Origin: an uncultured Faecalibacterium sp.
GTDB lineage: Bacteria > Bacillota > Clostridia > Oscillospirales > Ruminococcaceae
Assembly: GCA_902463235.1 (NCBI GenBank)
Contig: CABQER010000005.1
Span: 1-46,884 of the forward strand
Direction: 5' to 3'
Length of the DNA: 46,884 bases
Shown: piece by piece, positions 38,996-46,330 of the stretch
Layout of the letters: every line of letters begins with the position of its first letter
How positions within the stretch are numbered: the first letter of the stretch is position 1
Translations under genes and position numbers: made by a program
The notes under the pieces: model-generated
Seen by the model: only the letters and a program-made list of their open reading frames with translations
What the model was told of the DNA's origin: nothing
The model's database searches: none

Positions 38996-39874
38996 TTATT
39001 CCAGATTCTGGATCTGCTCACGGATCTTTTCGATCTCCGCTTTCATATCCACCACGATGCGGGTGATGTCCAGATCCTGACACTTTGAGCCAATGGTATT
39101 GGTCTCGCGGTTCAACTCCTGCGTCAGGAAATCCAGCTTACGGCCCACGGGCTCGTCCAGCTGCAGGATATCGCGGTACTGTGCGATGTGGCTGCGCAGA
39201 CGGACAGTCTCCTCATCCACGGCGGTCTTATCGCCAAAGATGGCGGCCTCGGTCAGCACACGGGCATCATCAATGTCACGATCCTGCAGGATGACCTTGA
39301 GTTTCTCGTACAGGCGGTTGGTGTAGTTTTCCACACGGCCTGCGCTCAAAGCTTCCACCTTGCCGACGCACTCTTCCAGAAACACAAGGCGGCTTTCCAC
39401 ATCGGCCTTCATCTTGGCACCCTCGGCGGCGCGCATCTCCACAAAACGATCCAGCGCCTGCGCGGTGACGGCAGACACATCCTGCCACAGCTGCTCCTCG
39501 TCCATATCGGCGTGGCGGGTGGTCAGCACATCCGGGAAGCGGGTCAGAACGGCGGTGGACACATCATTTTTGACCCCCAGCTGCTCGGACAAGTCCCGCA
39601 TGGCCTGCTGATAACTGCGGGCAAGCTCCATATTGACGGCGACCACGGTATCTGCCGCATCAACATTCTGCACGGTCATGCTAAGCTCCACCTTGCCGCG
39701 GGAGATCCGCTGGTTGAGCTGTTTTTTCAGGCGGCTGTCCAGAGAACTGCAGGTGCGCGGGATGCGGGAGGAATACTCGAAATAGCGGGAGTTCACGCTG
39801 CGCAGCTCCACAGTGATCTCGCGGCCATTGAGCACGGCAGTCCCCCTGCCGAAACCGGTCATGCTTAAGATCAT
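38996..39874 (-). CDS. yicC: YicC/YloC-family endoribonuclease
   Basis: A 292-residue protein of the YicC family, recently shown in E. coli to be an endoribonuclease. It starts ILSMTGFGRGTAVLNGREI, with VELRSVNSRYFEYSSRIPR, and ends with the DUF1732 region: EETVRLRSHIAQYRDIL, GRKLDFLTQELNRETNTIG, and KAEIEKIREQIQNLE. It leads the yicC-remA-gmk-priA operon, as in Bacillus (yloC). The ATG at 39874 has TAGGAGC upstream and is preferred to an in-frame start 21 codons earlier. A good promoter lies about 95 bases upstream. Confidence 0.95.
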   Translation of the reverse strand: MILSMTGFGRGTAVLNGREITVELRSVNSRYFEYSSRIPRTCSSLDSRLKKQLNQRISRGKVELSMTVQNVDAADTVVAVNMELARSYQQAMRDLSEQLGVKNDVSTAVLTRFPDVLTTRHADMDEEQLWQDVSAVTAQALDRFVEMRAAEGAKMKADVESRLVFLEECVGKVEALSAGRVENYTNRLYEKLKVILQDRDIDDARVLTEAAIFGDKTAVDEETVRLRSHIAQYRDILQLDEPVGRKLDFLTQELNRETNTIGSKCQDLDITRIVVDMKAEIEKIREQIQNLE

Positions 39875-39967
39875 ACTAGCTCCTATTCTTTTGCGGTTTA
39901 ACTTCGGTTTTTCTGTATAGGTATCCGCTTTGGGCACACAAGCCCATGTTACGATACATATAGCATC

Positions 39968-39996
39968 ATTTTACTATTCTTTTCTGAAAAATTCAA
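39968..39996 (-). promoter_or_regulatory. Promoter of the yicC-to-spoVM operon
   Basis: On the minus strand TTGAAT (complement 39991-39996), 17-base spacer, TAAAAT (complement 39968-39973). Transcription would start about 85 bases before yicC. The rest of the gap up to 40111 is AT-rich with no gene seen. Confidence 0.72.
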
Positions 39997-40111
39997 GGTG
40001 CAGACTACATCCGCGCAAAAAACACAGTGGCCATTTTTGCTGCTACATGCTTGGCAACAGCCAAAATAACATGGCATCAGCAGATATCGCCTTTTCGTGC
40101 AATGTTTCCTA

Positions 40112-40150
40112 TAAAAATTATAACCCCGCGTTTTCACGCAGGGTTATAAT
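40112..40150 (-). terminator. Terminator after the HTH gene
   Basis: ATTATAACCC (40117-40126) pairs with GGGTTATAAT (40141-40150), with an inner GCG/CGC pair. On the minus strand TTTTTAT follows. It begins one base after the stop of the HTH gene; the symmetric AT arms may also act on the other strand. Confidence 0.9.
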
Positions 40151-40151
40151 G

Positions 40152-40493
40152 TCAGTTCGTCTTATAAACGCAGGTCACACTGGTTTGCAGGATATCTGCA
40201 TTGAGCAGCGTGCGCTCCACCCAATGGATGTTGTCAGCAATGGTATCCAGAGAGACCTCGTACTCCTTGGCAATGCTTTCCATCGTGCGATACTCGTAGC
40301 GATAGATCAAGGTCAGGATGAGCTTATCCATCATAGAGATCTTGGTAAAGCGGGTCTTGCGCTTGTGCTCCTGACGGTAAGCCTCATGCAGGGCCTGGAG
40401 CATCCGGTCAAATTCCAGCTTCGAAATGCCAAAATACAGTTGATAGTCCTGCTCCTGAAACTCAGCAATGCGCTGCTCCGGGATGCTTCGCAT
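40152..40493 (-). CDS. Solitary transposase-type helix-turn-helix protein (no DDE domain)
   Basis: A 113-residue protein that looks like the N-terminal HTH_Tnp_4-type segment of IS5-group transposases. It has YFGISKLEFDRMLQALHEAY, a basic RQEHKRKTRFTKIS, LDKLLLTL-like MDKLILTLIYRYEYRTMESI, and the helix-turn-helix AKEYEVSLDTIADNIHWVE. The frame stops right after the HTH, at a terminator, and no catalytic DDE part follows in any frame. It has its own near-consensus promoter and a GGAGG eight bases before the ATG (40493). So it is a complete small gene, not an obvious transposon remnant. It could be a domesticated DNA-binding regulator. I could not see IS ends or target-site repeats. Confidence 0.75.
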   Translation of the reverse strand: MRSIPEQRIAEFQEQDYQLYFGISKLEFDRMLQALHEAYRQEHKRKTRFTKISMMDKLILTLIYRYEYRTMESIAKEYEVSLDTIADNIHWVERTLLNADILQTSVTCVYKTN

Positions 40494-40540
40494 AGCATTT
40501 TCCTCCACATCTTTTGTTGTATTGTACGGCTATACCAACC

Positions 40541-40569
40541 ATTATAAAAGGTATTGGGCGGCAAGTCAA
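40541..40569 (-). promoter_or_regulatory. Promoter of the HTH gene
   Basis: On the minus strand TTGACT (complement 40564-40569), 17-base spacer, TATAAT (complement 40541-40546). This is one of the best sigma-A-type matches in the window, about 45 bases before the ATG. Confidence 0.82.
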
Positions 40570-40634
40570 TGCGTAAGCAGAAGTTTTTCCGGTACTACCC
40601 CCACAGAGTACGCCCTGCACCTTTGCCGGATGCA

Positions 40635-40675
40635 CAAAAAAGGGCTACCGCACAGCATTTTGTGCAGCAGCCCTG
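40635..40675 (-). terminator. Terminator after the carboxyltransferase operon
   Basis: On the minus strand AGGGCTGCTGCACA pairs with TGTGCGGTAGCCCT, and TTTTTTG follows. It lies about 16 bases beyond the stop of the 5S-like gene. Confidence 0.9.
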
Positions 40676-40690
40676 AAAGGGACTTATTGA

Positions 40691-42094
40691 TCAGACAGGA
40701 TGGGACTGGTTGGTGTAGTCCACATGATCACCGTCCACGCCCTGCTTTTTAGCATTGCGCTTATCGAAGAACTTGGGTGCGACCTGCGGGAACATTGCGT
40801 AGGTCAAAACGTCCTCTTCCTGCGTTGCCCACTTGGCAGCCTCGGCCTTCAGCTTGTCCATCTCGGGAGCCAGCGTGTCGGCAAAGCGGCAGGTAATGGG
40901 CTGCTCGTCGCCAAGGATCTTCTTGGTGAACTCGGGCTTGATGGGAGCGGGAGTCTTGCCGTAGTCGCCGTGGACCAGACCCTTGAACTCCTTGGTGACC
41001 ATCTTGTAGCGCTCGCCCATGATGACGTTGAACACAGCCTGCGTGCCAACGATCTGGCTGGTGGGGGTGACCAGCGGCGGATAGCCTGCATCCTCACGGA
41101 CGCGGGGAATCTCAGCCAGCACTTCGTCCAGCTTATCTTCCTTGCCAGCATCCTTCAGCTGCTTGAGCATGTTGGAGAACATGCCGCCCGGCACCTGATA
41201 CAGCAGGGTGTTGGCATCCACGCCCAGGCTCTTGGGGCTGATCTGACCGTTGGCGATGTACTTCTCGCGCAGCTTTGCAAAGTAAGCGCGCACGACATTC
41301 AGCTGCTTCAGATCCAGACCGGTATCGTAGTCGGTGCCCTGCAGGGCAGCAACCAAGCTCTCGGTGGGCATGTGGCTGGTGCCAAGGCTCAGGGGGCTCA
41401 TGGCGGTATCAATGATGTCGGCTCCTGCCTCGATGCCCTTGAGGATGGACATGGAAGCCAGACCAGCAGTGTAGTGGCTGTGGATGTCCACAGGGATGCT
41501 GACGGTCTCCTTCAACTTCTTGACCAGATCATAGCAGGTATAGGGGGTGAGCAGACCGGCCATATCCTTGATGCAGATGGAGTTTGCGCCCATCTCCTCC
41601 AAAGTCTTGGCGTAGGCTGCAAAATACTCGTTGTTGTGCACGGGGCTCAGGGTGTAGCTGATGCATCCCTGCACATGAGCGCCCTCCTTGTTGGCAGACT
41701 TGATGGCAGTCTGCAGGTTGCGGGGGTCGTTCAGAGCGTCGAAGATGCGGATGACGTCGATGCCGTTGGCAACGGACTTCTGTACAAAGTACTCCACCGC
41801 GTCATCTGCGTAGGGACGGTAGCCCAGCATATTCTGGCCGCGGAACAGCATCTGCAGCTTCTGGTGCGGCAGCTCCTTGCGCAGGATGCGCAGACGCTCC
41901 CAAGGATCCTCGTCCAGGAAGCGGATGCAGCTGTCGAACGTAGCGCCGCCCCAGCACTCCACGGAGAAGTAGTTGATCTTGTCCATTTCGGGCAGGATGG
42001 GGCGCATCTCGTCCATGGTCATACGGGTAGCCAGCAAAGACTGGTGCGCATCACGCAGGACGACCTCGGTCACCTTGATCGGCTTTTTTGCCAT
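40691..42094 (-). CDS. Biotin-dependent carboxyltransferase 5S/oxaloacetate decarboxylase alpha-like subunit
   Basis: A 467-residue TIM-barrel carboxyltransferase of the pyruvate carboxylase CT/OadA/transcarboxylase 5S type. It shows VVLRDAHQSLLATRM, ECWGGATFDSCIRFL, DPWERLRILR, LFRGQNMLGYR, DVIRIFDALND, IKDMAGLLTPY (with the carbamylated-lysine type K) and the metal site DIHSHYTAGLA, then GADIIDTAMSPLS. It has the conserved C-terminal region (MVTKEFKGLVHGDYGKTPAP) but no fused biotin domain; the carrier is the next gene upstream. This matches Propionibacterium transcarboxylase 5S and free OadA subunits. The ATG at 42094 is preferred to the GTG three codons earlier by AGAGGTG spacing. It is the last gene of its operon. 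Confidence 0.92.
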   Translation of the reverse strand: MAKKPIKVTEVVLRDAHQSLLATRMTMDEMRPILPEMDKINYFSVECWGGATFDSCIRFLDEDPWERLRILRKELPHQKLQMLFRGQNMLGYRPYADDAVEYFVQKSVANGIDVIRIFDALNDPRNLQTAIKSANKEGAHVQGCISYTLSPVHNNEYFAAYAKTLEEMGANSICIKDMAGLLTPYTCYDLVKKLKETVSIPVDIHSHYTAGLASMSILKGIEAGADIIDTAMSPLSLGTSHMPTESLVAALQGTDYDTGLDLKQLNVVRAYFAKLREKYIANGQISPKSLGVDANTLLYQVPGGMFSNMLKQLKDAGKEDKLDEVLAEIPRVREDAGYPPLVTPTSQIVGTQAVFNVIMGERYKMVTKEFKGLVHGDYGKTPAPIKPEFTKKILGDEQPITCRFADTLAPEMDKLKAEAAKWATQEEDVLTYAMFPQVAPKFFDKRNAKKQGVDGDHVDYTNQSHPV

Positions 42095-42110
42095 GGTTGT
42101 CACCTCTTCC

Positions 42111-42488
42111 TTAGTTCATGGAAACCAGAACGTCACCGGAGTTGACGGTATCGCCCTTGTTCACGTTGATGGAAGCCACGGTGCCATCCTGCGGAGCAAC
42201 GATCTCGTTCTCCATCTTCATGGCCTCGAGGATGACCAGCACGTCGCCGGCCTTGACAGAAGCACCGGCAGCGACCTTGACATCCAGAATGTTGCCGGGC
42301 ATGGGAGCCTTAACGGCAACAGCACCGGCTGCACCGGCGGCTGCCTTGGGAGCAGCTGCGGGTGCGGGAGCGGCCTTGGGTGCGGCGGGTGCTGCAACGG
42401 GAGCAGCAACAGGAGCAGCGCCTGCGGCGGTTTCCTCAACGGAAACGCTGTAAGCAACACCATTGACAGTAATATTGTAGTACTTCAT
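42111..42488 (-). CDS. Biotin carboxyl carrier protein (1.3S-like)
   Basis: A 125-residue carrier with an N-terminal about 22-residue segment (MKYYNITVNGVAYSVSVEE), a long Ala/Pro-rich flexible linker (about 23-58), and a biotinyl domain. The domain has VKAPMPGNILDVKVAAG, the biotin lysine in VILEAMKMENEIVAP (about Lys91) and KGDTVNSGDVLVSMN. It would carry CO2 between the 5S-like and 12S-like subunits. The ATG at 42488 is preferred over a start five codons upstream because it has GGAGGATCC before it. Biotin has to be attached by a ligase encoded elsewhere. Confidence 0.95.
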   Translation of the reverse strand: MKYYNITVNGVAYSVSVEETAAGAAPVAAPVAAPAAPKAAPAPAAAPKAAAGAAGAVAVKAPMPGNILDVKVAAGASVKAGDVLVILEAMKMENEIVAPQDGTVASINVNKGDTVNSGDVLVSMN

Positions 42489-42539
42489 GGAAGGATCCTC
42501 CAATTCAAAATCGAACTCAATTAACTTACATTCGGACGC

Positions 42540-43859
42540 TTACAGGGCCATATTGCCGTGCTTCTTGGGCAGGCGAGCGGCGCGCTTGGTGCTCAGCAGC
42601 TCCAGTGCAGCCACAACACTGGCGCGCACATTGGCGGCATCGCAGCTCATATCGGCAGCACCGGCAGCCACTGCGCTGGCAGCGCTGCACACCTCAGCGG
42701 TGTAAGCAGCAGTCTTTGCCTTGGTGGCGGCAATGATGTTGTCGGAAGCATCGATTTCATCCTTGTACAGCACGCTGACAGCGGCGCTGGGCTCCAGTGC
42801 GCTGACGGTGCAGCCGGTCACAGCAATGCGCAGGTCGGCAGCAGCCAGAGTGGTGTACACAGGGCCCACAGCCTTACCGGCCAGCACTGCCACCTTTGCG
42901 GTGGTAGCATCGGCGTAGGTAGCAGCCAGACGGGCAGCCTCGCGGATGCCGCCAGCCACGTCATCGGTGACGCTGGGCACGAAGCCCTCAGTATCCACGA
43001 TGGTGACCACAGGCACGCTGAAGGCATCGCACAGACGCACAAAGCGGGAAGCCTTGGCTACGCAGTTGTGGCACAGCTGTTTACCGGTTGCCACAACGCC
43101 CACGGCGTTGCCGCCGATGGTTGCAAATGCGGTGTAGACGGACTTACCAAAGCCTGCGTACAGCTCCACAGCGCTGTCCTTATCGATCACAGCGGCAGCA
43201 GCCTTTGCGGGCTCGGCACCGGCAGCCAGAACAGCGGTGGGCTGCTCGAACTCGAAGATTGCCGGACCGGTCAGATTATTGGCGGGCAGCAGACCCACAA
43301 TGTGAGCAGCCTTTTCAGCAGCCTCTGCGGCATCGGCAGCCACGATGGAAGCCACGCCTGCCTTGGCGGCAGCAGCGGCGCTGCCTGCATCGGCGACCTT
43401 ATCGCCCTTGGCAGCGGAGGTGAACGGAGCGGTGAAGAACAGCTCTGCGCCCTCGGTCATGATGCAGACGTCTGCGTTGGCAGCGCTCAGAGCGCTGGTG
43501 CCGCCGCAGACACCCAGAACAACGGCCACCTGCGGAACAACGCCGGAGACCTTTGCGATCTGTGCATTCAGCTTTGCACTGGCAGTCAGCACATCCAGAC
43601 CCTCGGCCAGCTTTGCACCTACCGAGTTATAGAAGGTGACCACCGGGCAGCCGGTCTGTGCAGCCATTTCCAGAACCTTGATGTTCTTTTCAACATCCTT
43701 TACGGTGACAGCCTCGCCGTTCTGATAAACAGCGTAAGCCTGCTGACCTGCAGCATAGCCGCAGGCAGCGCTCACTGCACCATCAGCAAACAGCGCAGTG
43801 TATTCCCCGTCATCGAAGAACTTGGCGAGGATTTCTCCCTTATTGATCTTTGAAGCCAT
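42540..43859 (-). CDS. Shortened carboxyl-CoA transferase (12S/methylmalonyl-CoA decarboxylase alpha-like) subunit
   Basis: A 439-residue alanine-rich member of the acyl-CoA carboxyltransferase (crotonase-fold, two-domain) family. The second domain is clear: FATIGGNAVGVVATGKQLC, ASRFVRLCDAFSVPVVTIVD, TEGFVPS, and the usual C-terminal LPKKHGNMAL. The first domain is recognisable in VYQNGEAVTVKDVEKNIKVL, SVGAKLAEGLDVL, SGVVPQVAVVLGVCGGTSAL and LFFTAPF, but the protein is about 70 residues shorter than usual (about 510), lacking the N-terminal leader. Partners are the biotin carrier and 5S-like genes downstream. Likely substrates are malonyl- or methylmalonyl-CoA, but this cannot be read from the sequence. 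Ribosome site CAGGAGG precedes the ATG. Confidence 0.85.
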   Translation of the reverse strand: MASKINKGEILAKFFDDGEYTALFADGAVSAACGYAAGQQAYAVYQNGEAVTVKDVEKNIKVLEMAAQTGCPVVTFYNSVGAKLAEGLDVLTASAKLNAQIAKVSGVVPQVAVVLGVCGGTSALSAANADVCIMTEGAELFFTAPFTSAAKGDKVADAGSAAAAAKAGVASIVAADAAEAAEKAAHIVGLLPANNLTGPAIFEFEQPTAVLAAGAEPAKAAAAVIDKDSAVELYAGFGKSVYTAFATIGGNAVGVVATGKQLCHNCVAKASRFVRLCDAFSVPVVTIVDTEGFVPSVTDDVAGGIREAARLAATYADATTAKVAVLAGKAVGPVYTTLAAADLRIAVTGCTVSALEPSAAVSVLYKDEIDASDNIIAATKAKTAAYTAEVCSAASAVAAGAADMSCDAANVRASVVAALELLSTKRAARLPKKHGNMAL

Positions 43860-43904
43860 AATTAGACCTCCTGGTTGTCTGTGTGAGCTTTCAAAATTAT
43901 ATTC

Positions 43905-43933
43905 ATTATACAGAAGATGGCAAAAAAATGCAA
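43905..43933 (-). promoter_or_regulatory. Promoter of the carboxyltransferase operon
   Basis: On the minus strand TTGCAT (complement 43928-43933), 17-base spacer, TATAAT (complement 43905-43910). It gives a leader of about 40 bases before the 12S-like gene. Confidence 0.78.
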
Positions 43934-44155
43934 GAGATTCTATAAAAATCCATGCGATTCAACATCCATCTCTGATGGAAAGCCAAATTTTTAACGAATC
44001 ATCGTTTTGCACGTTTTATCTGGGCAAAGGTTCCTGCGCGCCCTTTTTACGGATGTAGAAATTTTCCCGGTTTTTTTGGCGAAACTGCACCCGCCTGCTG
44101 CGTTTTCTTTCGGTTGCGTTTATGTTACACTATATTAAAATATTAAAAATCATAA
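43934..44155. other. Divergent intergenic region with candidate rightward promoter
   Basis: No gene found. Plus-strand TTGCGT (44114-44119), a 16-base spacer and TAAAAT (44136-44141) are a plausible but imperfect promoter for the phosphodiesterase gene. The region is A/T-rich and carries several T-runs (for example around 44072-44080). Confidence 0.45.
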
Positions 44156-44246
44156 TTGCCGGGCAGTCTGCCAAACTGTATCCATGCGGTGCACAGTGCA
44201 CGCGAAAAGCCCGGCAAAAATGAAAAAGAGGTTGAAGCTATTTTGA
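44156..44246 (+). promoter_or_regulatory. Structured leader and 8-codon upstream frame of the phosphodiesterase gene
   Basis: TTGCCGGGC (44156-44164) and GCCCGGCAA (44209-44217) are exact complements. They enclose a smaller stem built from GCG-TGCA/TGCA-CGC around 44186-44203. Right after it, ATG at 44220 opens an 8-codon frame (MKKRLKLF) whose stop TGA overlaps the proposed TTG start (44243). This suggests translational coupling or a leader control; function is inference. Confidence 0.5.
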
Positions 44247-46195
44247 AGCGATTTTCCGCAAGGTTCCAGCAGCAGGAGCAGACCTACCGTTCCCTGCACG
44301 CTGCCGCTCGTTCCCTGCTTTTGTCAAAGGGGCGGGTGTTTCTGCTTTTTCTGTTGTTTTATAAGGTGCTGACAAACTTCTTGTTCGTACCGGCGTTGCA
44401 GCTGATTTGGGCGCTGACGCTGCGGTTTGCACCCATACAATACCTCAACAACAAGACCGCTTCCCGCATCTTTGCCTCCCCTGCCATTATCGGGTGCATT
44501 GCTGTGCTGGCGGTACTGACAGCCTTCTGGAGCCTGTACGAGGTCGTCACGATGCTGCAGCTGTTGACTCGGGTACGGCGCGGCGAGCCGCTGCGGGCGG
44601 GGGCGGTGTTCCGGGATGCCTTTTGCAGCCTTGTGCGGGTGTTTTTGCCACAGAATCTCCCGCTGCTGCTGTATGGTGCTGCTCTGATCCCGCTGACGAA
44701 CTTTTTTCTGGCCGCAAACCATCTGACCCAGTTTGCCGTGCCGGAATATCTCTGGGGGCTGCTGAAAGCGCGCGCTGCCAATCGGTTTTTATTTGCTCTG
44801 GCGGTGTTTTGCGTGCTGGCGCTGCTGCTGGACGGACTTGTGGTGCTGCCAAAATTCCTGTTGGAACGCAAAAGCTTTGGCTGTGCGTTTGTAGAGAGCC
44901 TGCACATTTTGCGCAGCCGCGCCGGGCAGCTGCTTGCACTGGCACTGCGCTGGATGCTGACCGCAGCTGCGCGCACCGGGCTGATGCTGCTGTGCGGAGC
45001 AGTGCTTTTCTATTGTGTCATCCTTGGTGTCGGCTTTGCCAGCACTGCTGCCCTGCTGGCGCTTTCCCGTGCGGCGCTGCTGATCGAGCTACCGTTCCTT
45101 TGCCTGCTCATGGACTGTACCATGACGGCAGCGCAGAGCACGCTTACGGACGCACTGTATGAAGTGATCCGACAGTCCGATACAGCGCAGCCGACCGTTT
45201 CCGGTGTGCTCCCTGCCCTGCACCGTGAGCAGACGGTACTGGCCGGGATGATGGCCTGCGCCGCGCTGGTCACCTGCGGCGTGGCAGCGGTATATCTGCT
45301 GTTCCCGCAAACGCAGCCGCTGCAAAGCGTTCTGGGCCTTGCCGACCCGGTGATCACCTACCATCGGGGCTACTCCTCCCGTGCGCCGGAAAATACCATG
45401 GCAGCCTTCGAGACGGCACTGGAGCACGGCAGCCCCCGCATTGAGCTGGACGTGCAGATGACCGCTGATGGCGTAGCCGTGGTGACCCACGATACCAGCC
45501 TGCGCCGGTGTACCGGCTACAACGCCAACATCTACGACCTGACCTATGCACAGGTGCAGCAGCTGGATGCCGGACGCTGGTTCCATCGGCAGTTCACGGG
45601 CTCCTATATCCCAACGCTGGAAGAGGTTCTGGCACTGTGCAAGGGCAAGGCTGAGCTGAACATTGAGATCAAGCCCAGCAGCTTTACGCCGACATTGGAA
45701 GCCGAAACGGTGCGGCTGATCCACGCATACGACTACGGCGCAGACTGCGTGGTCACCTCCCAGAGCTACGAGACCCTGTGCAAGGTGAAGGAACTGGACC
45801 CAGACATTACTACCGGGTATATTCTTGCGCTGGGCGTGGGCACCTACTATGACCTGCCCGCCGCAGACTTTTTCAGCGTGGAGTCTACCTTTATCACCGC
45901 CGGTATGGTGCAGCAGATCCATCTGCGCGGCAAGACCATCTCCGCATGGACCATCAACCGTCAGCAGGACGCCGAAAAGCTGCTGCAGCTGGGTGTGGAC
46001 GACCTGATCACTGACAAGCCCGAGATCATTGCACCGCTGCTGGCACGGGACAAGGCACTGGATAACCGTCTGCTCTGGCTGCGGGATCAGCTTCAGGAGC
46101 TATTCAACGCGCCGGACGCTGAAGAAGCGATAGATGTAGAGGAGACGATCGAGGACGCCATTGAGGATCCCGAAGAAGTTTTGGACGAAGCATAA
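44243..46195 (+). CDS. Membrane glycerophosphodiester phosphodiesterase (GDPD)
   Basis: About 650 residues. The N-terminal half (to about residue 370) has roughly eight membrane helices of the GPDPase_memb type. The extracellular or cytoplasmic C-terminal GDPD domain has the catalytic set YHRGYSSRAPENTMAAFE, IELDVQMTADGVAVVTHDT, LNIEIKPS and VTSQSYETL. It ends SAWTINRQQDAEKLLQLGVD and then a strongly acidic tail. The enzyme hydrolyses glycerophosphodiesters, or processes lipoteichoic acid-type polymers, to glycerol 3-phosphate. The start is uncertain. TTG at 44243 has AGAGG upstream and begins directly before the basic segment KRFSARF; a TTG at 44156 would add 29 residues but lies inside the leader stem. 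It stands alone between two other-strand genes. Confidence 0.88.
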   Translation: MKRFSARFQQQEQTYRSLHAAARSLLLSKGRVFLLFLLFYKVLTNFLFVPALQLIWALTLRFAPIQYLNNKTASRIFASPAIIGCIAVLAVLTAFWSLYEVVTMLQLLTRVRRGEPLRAGAVFRDAFCSLVRVFLPQNLPLLLYGAALIPLTNFFLAANHLTQFAVPEYLWGLLKARAANRFLFALAVFCVLALLLDGLVVLPKFLLERKSFGCAFVESLHILRSRAGQLLALALRWMLTAAARTGLMLLCGAVLFYCVILGVGFASTAALLALSRAALLIELPFLCLLMDCTMTAAQSTLTDALYEVIRQSDTAQPTVSGVLPALHREQTVLAGMMACAALVTCGVAAVYLLFPQTQPLQSVLGLADPVITYHRGYSSRAPENTMAAFETALEHGSPRIELDVQMTADGVAVVTHDTSLRRCTGYNANIYDLTYAQVQQLDAGRWFHRQFTGSYIPTLEEVLALCKGKAELNIEIKPSSFTPTLEAETVRLIHAYDYGADCVVTSQSYETLCKVKELDPDITTGYILALGVGTYYDLPAADFFSVESTFITAGMVQQIHLRGKTISAWTINRQQDAEKLLQLGVDDLITDKPEIIAPLLARDKALDNRLLWLRDQLQELFNAPDAEEAIDVEETIEDAIEDPEEVLDEA

Positions 46196-46216
46196 ACAAA
46201 AAAACTTTTTATAGCG

Positions 46217-46255
46217 ATACCGGGCAGTCTGCGGGCTGCCCGGTATTTGCATTTT
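46217..46255 (+). terminator. Terminator after the phosphodiesterase gene
   Basis: ATACCGGGCAG (46217-46227) and CTGCCCGGTAT (46236-46246) form an 11-bp stem with a short loop, followed by TTGCATTTT. Confidence 0.85.
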
Positions 46256-46265
46256 CACAAACATA

Positions 46266-46315
46266 CAAAAAGGAGCCGCAGCACCCTGTTACAGGTACTG
46301 CGGCTCCCCTTTTGT
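46266..46315 (-). terminator. Terminator after tsf
   Basis: GGAGCCGCAG (46272-46281) and CTGCGGCTCC (46298-46307) are exact complements; the minus strand continues TTTTTG. It is convergent with the phosphodiesterase terminator; A/T runs on both sides may let it act both ways. Confidence 0.88.
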
Positions 46316-46330
46316 CTTTGGAAGTTTAAA

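Noticed and set aside
40112..40150. The ATTATAACCC/GGGTTATAAT repeat as IS terminal inverted repeats
   Set aside because: The arms are only 14 bases apart and a T-run follows, so it is a terminator; no matching distant copy was seen.
40700..43853. Long rightward frames opposite the carboxyltransferase genes (about 480 and 430 codons)
   Set aside because: They are antisense shadows caused by the codon bias of the real genes (alanine GCN codons giving glycine/serine/histidine repeats). The family motifs all lie on the other strand.
44238..46007. Other-strand and other-frame reading frames opposite the GDPD gene
   Set aside because: They are shadows of the GDPD gene, which has catalytic motifs and clear membrane helices.
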